Assembly: GCF_024347055.1 (NCBI RefSeq)
Contig: NZ_AP024896.1
Location: 124,001-188,000 of the forward strand
Length of the DNA stretch: 64,000 nucleotides
Direction of reading: 5' to 3'
Origin: Vibrio porteresiae DSM 19223
GTDB lineage: Bacteria > Pseudomonadota > Gammaproteobacteria > Enterobacterales > Vibrionaceae
Shown here piece by piece: positions 27,469 through 35,037 of this stretch (its first letter is position 1; each line of letters opens with the position of its first letter). Under the pieces are notes generated by a model. The model was not told the origin of the DNA, did not search any database, and saw nothing but the letters and a program-made list of their open reading frames with translations. Made by a program: the position numbers and the translations under genes.

Positions 27469-27876
27469 GGGGTCAAGTCTTGCCTTTTGTCTAACTGGCT
27501 GTGTTGGACTTCATTTATCTTCTACACAATAGTCGATAAGAAAAGATGAGTCGCCCATTAAGGATTGAGTACGCAGGAGCTTTGTATCACGTTACGTTCA
27601 GAGGAAATACCCGTGCGCCGATTTATTTAGATGAGGCGTATTTTGGGCTTTTCTTGAGGCGTACGTAGCCTCAACCTGAGAACGGTTTAATTTGGTGATT
27701 CACAGCTTCTGCCTAATGACCAACCATTACCATCTTTTAGTCGAAACACCAAACGATAATCTGAGTAACATTGCAGCATTTCAAAGTGGTGGTTATACAC
27801 AAAAGGAAATAGATGAATACTTTGGATTACATTATTTTCGTAACAGTTGAATAGTGGTAAAAAACAAGACTGACCC
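27469..27876 (+). mobile_element. Decayed RAYT-type mobile element with inverted ends
   Basis: The left end reads GGGGTCAAGTCTTG (from 27469). The right end, ACAAGACTGACCC (to 27876), is its imperfect inverted complement. Between them are the broken remains of a REP-associated tyrosine transposase, so the ~408-base unit is best read as an internally deleted element. It separates the Rhs immunity gene from a small orphan gene. Ends are judged by eye; no target duplication was established. Confidence 0.6.
27546..27850 (+). pseudogene. REP-associated tyrosine transposase (RAYT) fragment
   Basis: An N-terminal piece beginning at the ATG at 27546 (MSRPLRIEYAGALYHVTFRG) runs into a stop after about 40 codons. 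From 27683, in another frame, the sequence continues as RFNLVIHSFCLMTNHYHLLV, containing the HUH-type HYH metal site. It then jumps to GGYTQKEIDEYFGLHY, the C-terminal helix-turn-helix of the same family, and ends at 27850. The middle, with the catalytic tyrosine, is deleted. Frameshift plus deletion make it non-functional. Confidence 0.8.
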
Positions 27877-27899
27877 AATGTTCACACTCCGGAGGAGTA

Positions 27900-28130
27900 A
27901 TGATTGATTTTGATAAATTATACCATGATGAAACATATGCTTTAAAAGTTCTGATTAACTTGATAGATAAATACTTCACTACTGATGAGGAAAAAATCAG
28001 GTTAATTAGAAATCTTGTTTCTTTAGTAGGGAACATTCCAGGTAGAAGAGTAGGGGCGATTTTTTACCAAAAAGGTTTATCTACAGAAGATCAAAATATA
28101 ATTCAGGAGATTATTAACATATATAGCTAA
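27900..28130 (+). CDS. Small hypothetical protein, possible orphan immunity
   Basis: A 76-residue protein preceded by a strong GGAGGAG ribosome-binding site four bases before the ATG, which supports real translation. It is helical and rich in Ile, Asp and Lys (NLIDKYFTTDEEKIRLIRNL), without membrane segments. No family is recognised. It lies just downstream of the RAYT remnant in AT-rich DNA at the 3' side of an Rhs toxin-immunity pair, the place where immunity genes of displaced Rhs tips are often kept. That role is inference from context. Confidence 0.55.
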   Translation: MIDFDKLYHDETYALKVLINLIDKYFTTDEEKIRLIRNLVSLVGNIPGRRVGAIFYQKGLSTEDQNIIQEIINIYS

Positions 28131-28507
28131 AGAGGACGTTTAGAATTCTGTGTCAGCTATTTTGACTAAATCTCTAAGATGTCATATAAACGACCTTCAA
28201 AGTGGATCGCCAACTAAAACAATGTCGTATTCGCATTGTTCATCTCTTCTGTTTCTTTACTGACTGCTCGGTATTGTTAACCTCCCCCTACGAGTTAAAT
28301 CTATTTAGCGTGTTTTTACCGTTCATGTTCTCGCCAATACAGCCCAGCTTTACCCACCACACTGTTAGTTACTTTACTGGCATACCAATCAATAAAACCC
28401 TTAAGGTGTGCTTTACTACCCATTTATCAATCAAACAACCACGGTGTACAGTAAACTGCGGTATTATTGGGAAAAATATTCCAACATAACAATCAGAAGG
28501 CTAGTTT
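28131..28507 (+). other. Intergenic region upstream of the SPFH gene
   Basis: About 377 bases without a supported gene. An open frame at 28202-28489 has no ribosome-binding site, unusual composition and no family resemblance. A small inverted repeat CAATG...CATTG lies near 28219-28236. The promoter of the SPFH-NfeD pair presumably lies in the last 100 bases, and AGAAGG precedes the ATG at 28508. Confidence 0.4.
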
Positions 28508-29452
28508 ATGGAAAGTATTCCTTATCTTTTATTGTCAAATATCGTGCCTGTTGTGGCGCTGATTTTTATCATTGTCATCCTTAAAAGCAGCATTAAGTTT
28601 GTACCACAAAACCAGGCTTGGATTGTGGAACGATTCGGTAAATACCAGTCGACAAAAATCGCTGGTCTCAACTTCATTATTCCTTTCATTGATCGCATCG
28701 CCGCCATTCGTAGCTTAAAAGAACAGGCGCAAGATGTTCCGTCGCAATCTGCCATCACCAAAGACAATATTTCTCTCGTCGTTGATGGTGTGCTGTATTT
28801 TCGTGTGCTCGATGCTTACAAAGCGACTTACGGTGTTGACGACTATACCTTTGCGGTGACGCAGTTGGCACAAACCACCATGCGTTCTGAGCTAGGTAAA
28901 ATGGAGCTGGATAAAACCTTCGAAGAGCGTGATGTATTGAATACCAATATCGTTGCTGCGATTAACCAAGCTTCTGAGCCTTGGGGTATTCAGGTATTAC
29001 GTTACGAAATTAAAGATATCGTGCCACCGCAATCGATCATGGATTCCATGGAAGCACAGATGAAGGCTGAGCGGGTTAAACGTGCTCAAATTCTTGAATC
29101 TGAAGGGGATCGACAAGCAGCCATTAACGTGGCGGAAGGTCAAAAACAAGCCCAAGTTCTTGCGGCAGAAGCGGATAAAGCAGAGCAAATTCTTAAAGCG
29201 GAAGGTGAAGCACAAGCCATTTTGGCGGTAGCTGAAGCGAAAGCCAAAGCACTGCATATTGTGGGTACCGCGGCAGATACGGAAGAGGGTCAAAAAGCCA
29301 TTCAGTTAGAATTGGCGAGCAAAGCCATTGAAGCTAAACAAGCGATTGCCAAAGAGTCATCAGTCGTACTGCTGCCTGAAAATGGTTACGATGCAAGTTC
29401 TCTTGTCGCACAAGGAATGGCTATCATTAATAAACTGAGTACGAAAGGGTAA
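28508..29452 (+). CDS. SPFH/Band 7 membrane protein (stomatin/QmcA-like)
   Basis: A 314-residue protein. One N-terminal membrane helix (about 10-28) is followed by an SPFH domain (VPQNQAWIVERFGKYQSTKIAGLNFIIPFIDRI) and a long Ala/Glu/Lys-rich coiled coil (about 190-270: AEGQKQAQVLAAEADKAEQILKAEGEAQAI). Such proteins oligomerise into membrane microdomain cages and influence protease access and envelope stress responses. It is followed eight bases later by an NfeD-family gene, the common SPFH-NfeD operon pair. A qmcA-type role is plausible, but the symbol is not assigned because several paralogues exist in Vibrio. Confidence 0.9.
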   Translation: MESIPYLLLSNIVPVVALIFIIVILKSSIKFVPQNQAWIVERFGKYQSTKIAGLNFIIPFIDRIAAIRSLKEQAQDVPSQSAITKDNISLVVDGVLYFRVLDAYKATYGVDDYTFAVTQLAQTTMRSELGKMELDKTFEERDVLNTNIVAAINQASEPWGIQVLRYEIKDIVPPQSIMDSMEAQMKAERVKRAQILESEGDRQAAINVAEGQKQAQVLAAEADKAEQILKAEGEAQAILAVAEAKAKALHIVGTAADTEEGQKAIQLELASKAIEAKQAIAKESSVVLLPENGYDASSLVAQGMAIINKLSTKG

Positions 29453-29460
29453 AGCGAATT

Positions 29461-29916
29461 ATGCTTCTCGACTATCTTCCTCAAATATTGATCACTTGCG
29501 GTATTGTTGCACTGGCGGTGGAAGTGGCGGTATTGGGTTTTGCAACCTTTATCTTATTTTTCCTTGGGTTAGGGCTGCTACTCACAGGCTTGATGATGCA
29601 ATTTAGTTGGCTCGCAGTCGATATCAATCATGCTATGTGGTCGGTTTCTATCATTACATTGGGTTCCGCATTGCTTCTGTGGAAGCCATTGCGTCGTATG
29701 CAAAACAAGCCTGACAACAATAAGATTGAATCGGATTTTGCTCAAGAGACCTTTCAATTAACTGGCGATGTCGATAGTGAATCTAACGATGTTTTGTATT
29801 CCTACTCAGGGATTAGTTGGAAAGTTCGTAGCCGCAGCCCATTAACAAAAGGGCAATGGGTCAAAGTGGTCGAGACAGCAGTCGGTGTTTTGTGGGTTGA
29901 ACCCAAAGATCAATAA
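29461..29916 (+). CDS. NfeD family membrane protein (short form)
   Basis: A 151-residue protein with an N-terminal membrane region (two to three helices, about 8-75: LITCGIVALAVEVAVLGFATFILFFLGLGLLLTGL) and a C-terminal OB-fold domain (GDVDSESNDVLYSYSGISWKVRSRSPLTKGQWVKVVE). This is the short NfeD type without a ClpP-class protease domain. NfeD proteins act with the adjacent SPFH partner, consistent with the eight-base spacing. A bidirectional terminator follows. Confidence 0.88.
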   Translation: MLLDYLPQILITCGIVALAVEVAVLGFATFILFFLGLGLLLTGLMMQFSWLAVDINHAMWSVSIITLGSALLLWKPLRRMQNKPDNNKIESDFAQETFQLTGDVDSESNDVLYSYSGISWKVRSRSPLTKGQWVKVVETAVGVLWVEPKDQ

Positions 29917-29930
29917 GCCGAAATCCTCTA

Positions 29931-29959
29931 AAAAGAGCGCTCTCACAGCGCTCTTTTTT
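29931..29959. terminator. Bidirectional intrinsic terminator
   Basis: An eight-base stem (AGAGCGCT / AGCGCTCT) with A-rich 5' and T-rich 3' flanks lies between the convergent nfeD-type gene and the CMD gene, so it can serve both strands. Confidence 0.85.
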
Positions 29960-29978
29960 CTTTGTGTGACTGACTTAG

Positions 29979-30323
29979 TTACTCACCAATCAGCTCTTCA
30001 ACCGCAGCATAGGCTTCAGAGCCGTAGACGATAGAAGGGCCACCGCCCATTAATAACGCGATATCAATCGTTTCAACCAGTTCTTGCTTCGTCGCTCCGT
30101 GTTGAATTGCGCCTGCCACATGTGCGCCGATACAGCCATCACAGCGCACGGCAATCGCAATACCTAATGCAATCAGCTCTTTTTGCTTAACACTTAACGC
30201 GCCTTCTTTTAGTGCCGCTTGTTGAAGTTTTCTAAACCCGGCCATCACATCTGGGCTGGCTTTTTCATACGCTGCAGTGAGTTGTTTTTTATGGCGATTA
30301 AATTCTGTATAAGATTGTTCCAT
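29979..30323 (-). CDS. Carboxymuconolactone decarboxylase family protein (AhpD-like)
   Basis: A 114-residue CMD-domain protein with the redox-type motif C61-x2-C64-x3-H68 (RCDGCIGAHV), preceded by a conserved KELIALGIAIAV helix. The C-x2-C-x3-H arrangement is that of AhpD-like peroxidase or disulfide reductants rather than true decarboxylases, so a thiol redox role is likely. It is cytoplasmic and stands alone. An AAGG lies upstream of the start. A specific substrate cannot be named. Confidence 0.88.
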   Translation of the reverse strand: MEQSYTEFNRHKKQLTAAYEKASPDVMAGFRKLQQAALKEGALSVKQKELIALGIAIAVRCDGCIGAHVAGAIQHGATKQELVETIDIALLMGGGPSIVYGSEAYAAVEELIGE

Positions 30324-30506
30324 CTTGATTTACCTTCGCGGTGACTTTGCTAAAAACCTTAAAGTAAATGACTAAACAAATCTAGAACAAGTTAGATTGG
30401 CTCTCGCAACGTAAGGTAGCAAATTGAGCCAGTTGGATATTACGACTCCCTAAACGCGAGTGACTCAGCTGATGATCTTTTAGATTGGTATTCGAGTGGT
30501 TGACTT

Positions 30507-30528
30507 CTGCTTTGCAAGTGTAAAGCAG
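30507..30528. promoter_or_regulatory. Candidate operator upstream of MFS-M23 operon
   Basis: Inverted repeat CTGCTTT / AAAGCAG with an eight-base spacer, centred about 78 bases before the MFS start. It could be a repressor or activator site; no binding protein is obvious nearby. Confidence 0.35.
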
Positions 30529-30595
30529 CAGTAGAACAGATGGCATTGATGTCATTACCTGAGTAATATGCTCGGGTACATTTTTGGAGATATCA

Positions 30596-31834
30596 ATGAA
30601 CACGCAAACTCTTCCCAACGTGTCTAAAACGACATTGATTGTTTTATACCTTATTATTTTCTTGGGTTCCGCAGGCTTCTTTATCACGATTCCAGCCTAT
30701 GTGGGACTATTTCTTACCGATGACCATTCGATGGCAATTGCGCAAAATATGCCATTAGAGCAGCGTCGTGCCTTATTTGGTACGGTGATGTCGGCAGCGC
30801 CTTTTATTTCCATGTTTTTCACGCCTTTTATAGCGCGTTTTGCCGACCGTTTTAGCCGTAAACTCGTTATGAGTATCTGTTTGTTGATTGGCGCACTAGG
30901 CTTTGCTATCCCCGTCTACGCTATCGTGATTGGCTCAGTTGCTCTGCTATTTGCGGGCAATATGATCAACAGTATCGGTTCTTCTAGCCAGCCTATTGCT
31001 CAGGCAATTTTGGCAGATAACAGCCAGGGGAAAACCAAAGCGACGTTAATGAGTTGGGTAGCAGTAGTGATGACAGCGGCGATGTCATTTGGCCCCGCTT
31101 TAGGCAGTAAATTGTCGGCACTTTATGGCCCGCAAGCGCCTTTCTATGCTTGCCTTGTGATTGCACTTGTCTGTTTCGCGCTACTTAATATGGTTGCAGT
31201 ACCAAAGCAGGTTATTACCACTCATGAAAACCCATTGTCGATGGCGGCGCCATTGTCTCGTAGCAAGCCGGGCATTATTCGTTGTTTACTCGTGGTTTTT
31301 CTATGCCAGTTTAGCTGGAGCCTCTATTTCCAAAACATCTCATTTATTTTCCCAGAGCGTTTTGATTTGACCGTCGCGAGCACCACTTACCAGTACTACA
31401 TGATGGGGATTGGTATCATCATGATGGCATCGTTGTTGTTTGTACCAAGATTAGTGCTCTCTTATTTTCCGCTTATTCCTGCTCTAAAAGTGGTCTTGAG
31501 CGGAGCCGCATTAGGCATGATTCTGTTAGCTTATACACCCACTTTCACCACTCACGTTGTGGCGATGGTGTTCACCACCATTCTGGTAGCATTATCGTTC
31601 CCGCTTTATTTCACCGTGTTGTCAGACCGAGCAAGCGCTCAAGACCAAGGTTGGGTGATGGCACTGGCGAGCACCATGATTGGCCTTTCTTGGACGCTAA
31701 CCGGGTATCTCACTGCCATTATGGTCAATGTGAACATTATTTTGCCGACGATTGTTGCTGCGGTTAGCTACATCATTACCGTTGTGATAGTTCCGCGTAC
31801 GCAACAAACCAAATTAAAAGAGGTAACAGCATGA
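30596..31834 (+). CDS. MFS transporter, probable drug/metabolite efflux
   Basis: A 412-residue protein with twelve likely membrane helices. The MFS motif A-like loop ARFADRFSRKLVM lies after helix 2. The overall look is that of small-molecule efflux MFS proteins (YnfM/arabinose-efflux type). GGAG sits eight bases before the ATG at 30596, preferred over an upstream codon at 30584. The stop overlaps the start of the M23-type gene in ATGA, so the two are translationally coupled and probably act on one process. The substrate is unknown. Confidence 0.88.
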   Translation: MNTQTLPNVSKTTLIVLYLIIFLGSAGFFITIPAYVGLFLTDDHSMAIAQNMPLEQRRALFGTVMSAAPFISMFFTPFIARFADRFSRKLVMSICLLIGALGFAIPVYAIVIGSVALLFAGNMINSIGSSSQPIAQAILADNSQGKTKATLMSWVAVVMTAAMSFGPALGSKLSALYGPQAPFYACLVIALVCFALLNMVAVPKQVITTHENPLSMAAPLSRSKPGIIRCLLVVFLCQFSWSLYFQNISFIFPERFDLTVASTTYQYYMMGIGIIMMASLLFVPRLVLSYFPLIPALKVVLSGAALGMILLAYTPTFTTHVVAMVFTTILVALSFPLYFTVLSDRASAQDQGWVMALASTMIGLSWTLTGYLTAIMVNVNIILPTIVAAVSYIITVVIVPRTQQTKLKEVTA

Positions 31835-32502
31835 AGCATTCATTAGAAGAGACCTTAAAACGTCATACTTTTCATCCTGTGATTCCAGAGAAACTGCAGC
31901 ATGGCACGCCATTGAATATCGACTTATCACCAAGCAGTGAACTTTGGCAACGCATCAATGCCGAGCATAGCTACGCCCAAGAAATTAAGCGTTTAGCCGC
32001 TGAAATCAATGCAACGGTTGAAGTAGGGCGCTATAACGAAGAGCGTATGATTTACCAAGATACGGATAACTTTAGTGGACGTGAGCAGTGCACGTTGCAC
32101 ATCGGTATTGATATGGGGATTCCTGCGGGTAATCCGGTATTTGCACCTCTTGCTGGTGAGGTGTTGGGATTTGCCGATCACGCAGCTGAAGGAGATTACG
32201 GCCCAACCGTCATTCTTCGTCATGAATTGGAAGGTCACGTATTTCACACCTTATATGGGCATTTAGCTCGCACCTCTTTAGCAACGCTTCAAGTTGGGCA
32301 AAAAATCGCTCAAGGTGAGCAGTTTGCAACGATTGGTGAATCAAGTGAAAACGGCGGTTGGCCCACTCACGTGCATTTTCAAATAGTGCGCGATATGGAA
32401 GGTCAAACCGATGATTACACTGGTGTGGTTGATCCTGCTAAAGCAGATTTCTACTTGGCTAACTGCCCCGATCCTAATTTGATTCTGAATTTGGCGATTT
32501 GA
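31831..32502 (+). CDS. Cytoplasmic M23-type metallopeptidase-fold protein
   Basis: A 223-residue protein with the M23/LytM fold and a complete zinc site: H90-x3-D94 (LHIGIDMG) and H180-x-H182 (THVHFQI), plus TLYGHL around 140-145. It has no signal peptide, membrane helix or LysM/SH3 wall-binding module, so it is unlikely to be an ordinary cell-wall hydrolase. The extended motifs (VGRYNEERMIYQD, ENGGWPTHVHFQ, DPAKADFYLANCPDPN) resemble, from memory, the M23 domain found inside large kinase-M23-class III aminotransferase fusion proteins. It is coupled to the MFS gene by a four-base overlap. Confidence 0.82.
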   Translation: MKHSLEETLKRHTFHPVIPEKLQHGTPLNIDLSPSSELWQRINAEHSYAQEIKRLAAEINATVEVGRYNEERMIYQDTDNFSGREQCTLHIGIDMGIPAGNPVFAPLAGEVLGFADHAAEGDYGPTVILRHELEGHVFHTLYGHLARTSLATLQVGQKIAQGEQFATIGESSENGGWPTHVHFQIVRDMEGQTDDYTGVVDPAKADFYLANCPDPNLILNLAI

Positions 32503-32506
32503 TTGA

Positions 32507-32546
32507 GAGGTGAATACGATGGCAGTAGTCGTATTCACCTCCGTTT
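32507..32546. terminator. Intrinsic terminator after the M23-type gene
   Basis: A perfect 13-base stem (GAGGTGAATACGA and complement) with a nine-base loop is followed by CGTTTAAATTT. It is placed four bases after the M23-type stop codon. Confidence 0.85.
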
Positions 32547-32590
32547 AAATTTCTAGTGCACAGATATAAATTTATTAGCAAGATGACTAT

Positions 32591-32941
32591 ATGGATAAGT
32601 ATGATATTGATTTTTTGGCTGAGCAATTAAAACGGGAAATGACAACATTGGTTTTAAGTGTTCAAATTGAAAAAAAGTTGGACCAACATTGTTACCTTAG
32701 GCTGATAGACATACTCAAAAATATCACCGTTACTTTAAAAGATGTTGAGTGTGTTCCTAAGTCAATGTTATTGAATATTCATATCACAATAAATTCAATA
32801 ATTAATGAACGTCCTTATCTTTCTGAAGATGAGGTTATTCTTTCGGAAACAGTTGTCTCAACATTTAATAAGTATTTTTATTATATATTGAAGAATGAAA
32901 AGTATGACGAAAGGGTTCCAGGAGTACCCAGAATCTTCTGA
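32591..32941 (+). CDS. Hypothetical protein, AT-rich
   Basis: A 116-residue protein that is mostly helical by composition (FLAEQLKREMTTLVLSVQIEKKLDQ) with no signal peptide or membrane segment and no recognised family. Base composition is much more AT-rich than the flanking housekeeping genes, suggesting acquired DNA. There is no strong ribosome-binding site (GATGACTAT before the ATG). It converges with the Ser/Asp/Cys-tail gene. It could be an immunity-like or phage-derived small protein; nothing specific supports either. Confidence 0.5.
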   Translation: MDKYDIDFLAEQLKREMTTLVLSVQIEKKLDQHCYLRLIDILKNITVTLKDVECVPKSMLLNIHITINSIINERPYLSEDEVILSETVVSTFNKYFYYILKNEKYDERVPGVPRIF

Positions 32942-32958
32942 CATGAGATGGTATATTG

Positions 32959-32982
32959 AAAAGTGATGGGGTAGCCCATCAC
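32959..32982 (-). terminator. Intrinsic terminator for the Ser/Asp/Cys-tail gene
   Basis: Eight-base stem GTGATGGG / CCCATCAC with a four-base loop. On the minus strand it is followed by TTTTCAAT, eight bases after the stop codon of the minus-strand gene. Confidence 0.75.
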
Positions 32983-32989
32983 CCACCAA

Positions 32990-33790
32990 TTAATCTGAAC
33001 TGCTACAACTACTGCAGCTACTACAACTGCTTATATCTGAGTTTGAACTGCAGTCGTTATATCGATCATTGTCACTGTATCTATCTCTATCATCACTGTA
33101 GCAAGAACTGTTACTATCGCTTGAACAGCTCGAATAGCCGCCTGTTGCAAATTCACTCACGCAGATCAAGGTGACACTGTTGTATTGGCTGTCATTGAAG
33201 TTGGACGAGGATTTGGAAAGACGTCGCGATTTTTTTCTTTTCGCATTATTTGAGCATTGCATATTATAGTACTGACCATCGGGTATCTTTAATAACTCAT
33301 CAATGGCGAAGAGTAACGGCATCGATAAATGTTCAACTTGTGAGTATTCACTCTTAGAACTTAATCGCCATGCTGATCGCATCCCATTTCTTGCAGACTC
33401 TTGTTGTACTTGCACATTCTTCGATACTGCAGCTGTTGGGCTATGATGTAGAAAATAGCCAAAGGCTTTCTTACAAAATTGAGAATAATGTTGGGTATGC
33501 AGAATAAATTCATGCCAAGCGAGATCAACGACTTTGGAAGGCATTGCAATTTTCTGATTTTTTGTTCGTGCATTCATTAAAAAGTACTCTTTTAATGCAC
33601 GCAACACTAAATGAATATTTTCCTCATTTAGATGAGGATATGTTTTCTTTATTTTATCTACTATGGATGAAGAGAATTGATACTCTTGAATGTATTTTTC
33701 TCGTCTATTTTTACTCCGTTCTGTCGGAGAAATAATAGCGACTATTATACTCGATATAAATAGAGCAATTAGGATAAATTCAACTGACAT
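32990..33790 (-). CDS. Membrane-anchored protein with glycine-rich-domain-family core and Ser/Asp/Cys tail
   Basis: A 266-residue protein. An N-terminal membrane helix (about 4-21) is followed by a charged region and a core with VVDLAWHEFILHTQHYSQFC and FGYFLHH, matching from memory the Trp-His motif of glycine-rich-domain-containing-like proteins. The last ~50 residues are almost only Ser, Asp, Cys, Asn, Tyr and Arg, ending in three CSS repeats plus SSD; six cysteines lie in this tail. In relatives the tail is usually Gly/Cys-rich, so the Ser/Asp version is unusual. Metal binding or surface adhesion is possible but unproven. AT-rich DNA and a weak ribosome-binding site suggest transfer. Confidence 0.7.
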   Translation of the reverse strand: MSVEFILIALFISSIIVAIISPTERSKNRREKYIQEYQFSSSIVDKIKKTYPHLNEENIHLVLRALKEYFLMNARTKNQKIAMPSKVVDLAWHEFILHTQHYSQFCKKAFGYFLHHSPTAAVSKNVQVQQESARNGMRSAWRLSSKSEYSQVEHLSMPLLFAIDELLKIPDGQYYNMQCSNNAKRKKSRRLSKSSSNFNDSQYNSVTLICVSEFATGGYSSCSSDSNSSCYSDDRDRYSDNDRYNDCSSNSDISSCSSCSSCSSSD

Positions 33791-34077
33791 TTCGTAATAA
33801 CCATTTAATAATTTTTGTGGCAGAAATATATCGAGTGATGGTCAGTTAGTAAATATCTCTTACGGCATAGGCGATTATCAAAAAACGTGAACCATTGGCC
33901 TGTGAGTAAGTTAATAGTCTAAAAATTAAATAAAAACATTAAGTTAATTCGATCGAAGTCTTCTTTAGTAACGAATGATGGCAAGAGATTGTTTGGTATT
34001 GTTTGGAGAAGTATCACGATTTTAGTATCTCAGTGAATTCACAATATAGCCATATCAGTACAGCTCAGTGAACCCAT
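33791..34077. other. AT-rich intergenic region, no gene seen
   Basis: Between the divergent ends of two minus-strand genes. No open frame, repeat or RNA gene could be supported. It must contain the promoter of the Ser/Asp/Cys-tail gene on the minus strand. Confidence 0.4.
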
Positions 34078-34098
34078 GCCACGGTTGTTTACCGTGGC
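34078..34098 (-). terminator. Hairpin downstream of the DUF442 gene
   Basis: A seven-base stem GCCACGG / CCGTGGC with a seven-base loop lies 20 bases beyond the stop of the minus-strand gene. The following minus-strand bases are not T-rich, so it may be a weak or factor-assisted terminator. Confidence 0.5.
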
Positions 34099-34118
34099 TT
34101 GGATGTCTGAGATTTCAC

Positions 34119-34514
34119 TTACGCCTTAATCACAAAACCAAGTTGCGTGGCGTGGTTTAGACGTTCTTCACGGCTACCTAAATCTTCAGTCCCATTGACC
34201 CACAACGTTGTACAACGTGTTCCGGTGCGGCAAAACGCCAAAACAGGGGGGGTAGCTGTGGCCAATGCTTGTGCGAACTCGACATAATCTTCAGCACAGA
34301 TAGCGCCCGCAATGACGGGTTGCTCAATAAAGTCCATACCAAGTCGCTCTGCTAGCATTCCCAGCTCACCATTTAATGGTTGTTCTTCTGCTTCACCGTC
34401 AGGCCTGTTGCAGATAATGGTTTTAAACCCTAAATCGGCAATTTTCTTAAGATCCATCTTTTCGATCTGTGGACTAACAGAGAGGGTGCTAGTGAGGGTT
34501 TTGATATCGAGCAT
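34119..34514 (-). CDS. DUF442/TIGR01244 phosphatase-like protein
   Basis: A 131-residue protein of the tyrosine-phosphatase-like DUF442 family, found alone or fused to beta-lactamase-fold sulfur dioxygenases. The active-site loop is FCRTGTRCTTLW with the nucleophile Cys near 95. The conserved IICNRPDGE segment lies near residue 33. Sulfur transfer to or from thiosulfate/persulfide is the usual proposal. No sulfur dioxygenase gene lies next to it here. AAAGGT precedes the ATG. Confidence 0.88.
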   Translation of the reverse strand: MLDIKTLTSTLSVSPQIEKMDLKKIADLGFKTIICNRPDGEAEEQPLNGELGMLAERLGMDFIEQPVIAGAICAEDYVEFAQALATATPPVLAFCRTGTRCTTLWVNGTEDLGSREERLNHATQLGFVIKA

Positions 34515-34686
34515 CGTGCTTACCTTTTGTATGAATTTGAACCTTATCGCTACAGTACAGCAGACGAAAATGCTTTGTAGTGATAAGACAATGTGACTCG
34601 AGTGAGTGTAACATGTTATCGAGTTAAGCCAAGTGAGTGTGCTGGTTGGCTCAGAGTCGCGAATCGGAATGTGTGAGGAGATAATA

Positions 34687-35037
34687 ATGCGTTATTTGTG
34701 GTTAGCGGGGTTAGTTGCCCTTATGTCAGGATGTGTGGCTGCTCCGATGGAGTCTGACGGGGGCGTTCCTGAGTTATCTGGCGCATGTGACCGTATCGCT
34801 CAATATGACTTTGCGTTTCCACGTTTTGATGAGACAGCCCAACAGCTAGCGCATGCGACAGGCTGCTTTATTGAAACGGATTTATCACAGACAGCAGCGA
34901 TAGGGGTTAATCCGGTCAAAGGACAAATGTCGATTCGCCAAGCACTTGCTGTAGCGATAAAAGACACACCATTAAAGATCGTGAAGCAAGAGCCCAACTT
35001 GATTTCAGTCTCCGTGTCAGGAGAGCCAAAAAAATGA
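34687..35037 (+). CDS. STN-domain outer-membrane lipoprotein
   Basis: A 116-residue lipoprotein. Lipobox MSGC places the lipidated Cys at residue 16. The mature part is essentially one secretin/TonB short N-terminal (STN) domain: FDETAQQLAHATGCFIETDL, then VKGQMSIRQALAVAIKDTPLKIVKQEPNLISVSV. STN domains normally precede secretins or signalling TonB receptors; here it stands alone. Two extra cysteines (in SGACDRI and ATGCFIE) could form a disulfide. The ATG at 34687 follows GAGGAG. No secretin or TonB receptor gene is close by. Confidence 0.78.
   Translation: MRYLWLAGLVALMSGCVAAPMESDGGVPELSGACDRIAQYDFAFPRFDETAQQLAHATGCFIETDLSQTAAIGVNPVKGQMSIRQALAVAIKDTPLKIVKQEPNLISVSVSGEPKK

Noticed and set aside
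28202..28489. Open frame of 95 codons upstream of the SPFH gene
   Set aside because: No ribosome-binding site, odd composition and no family resemblance; more likely chance reading in a promoter region.
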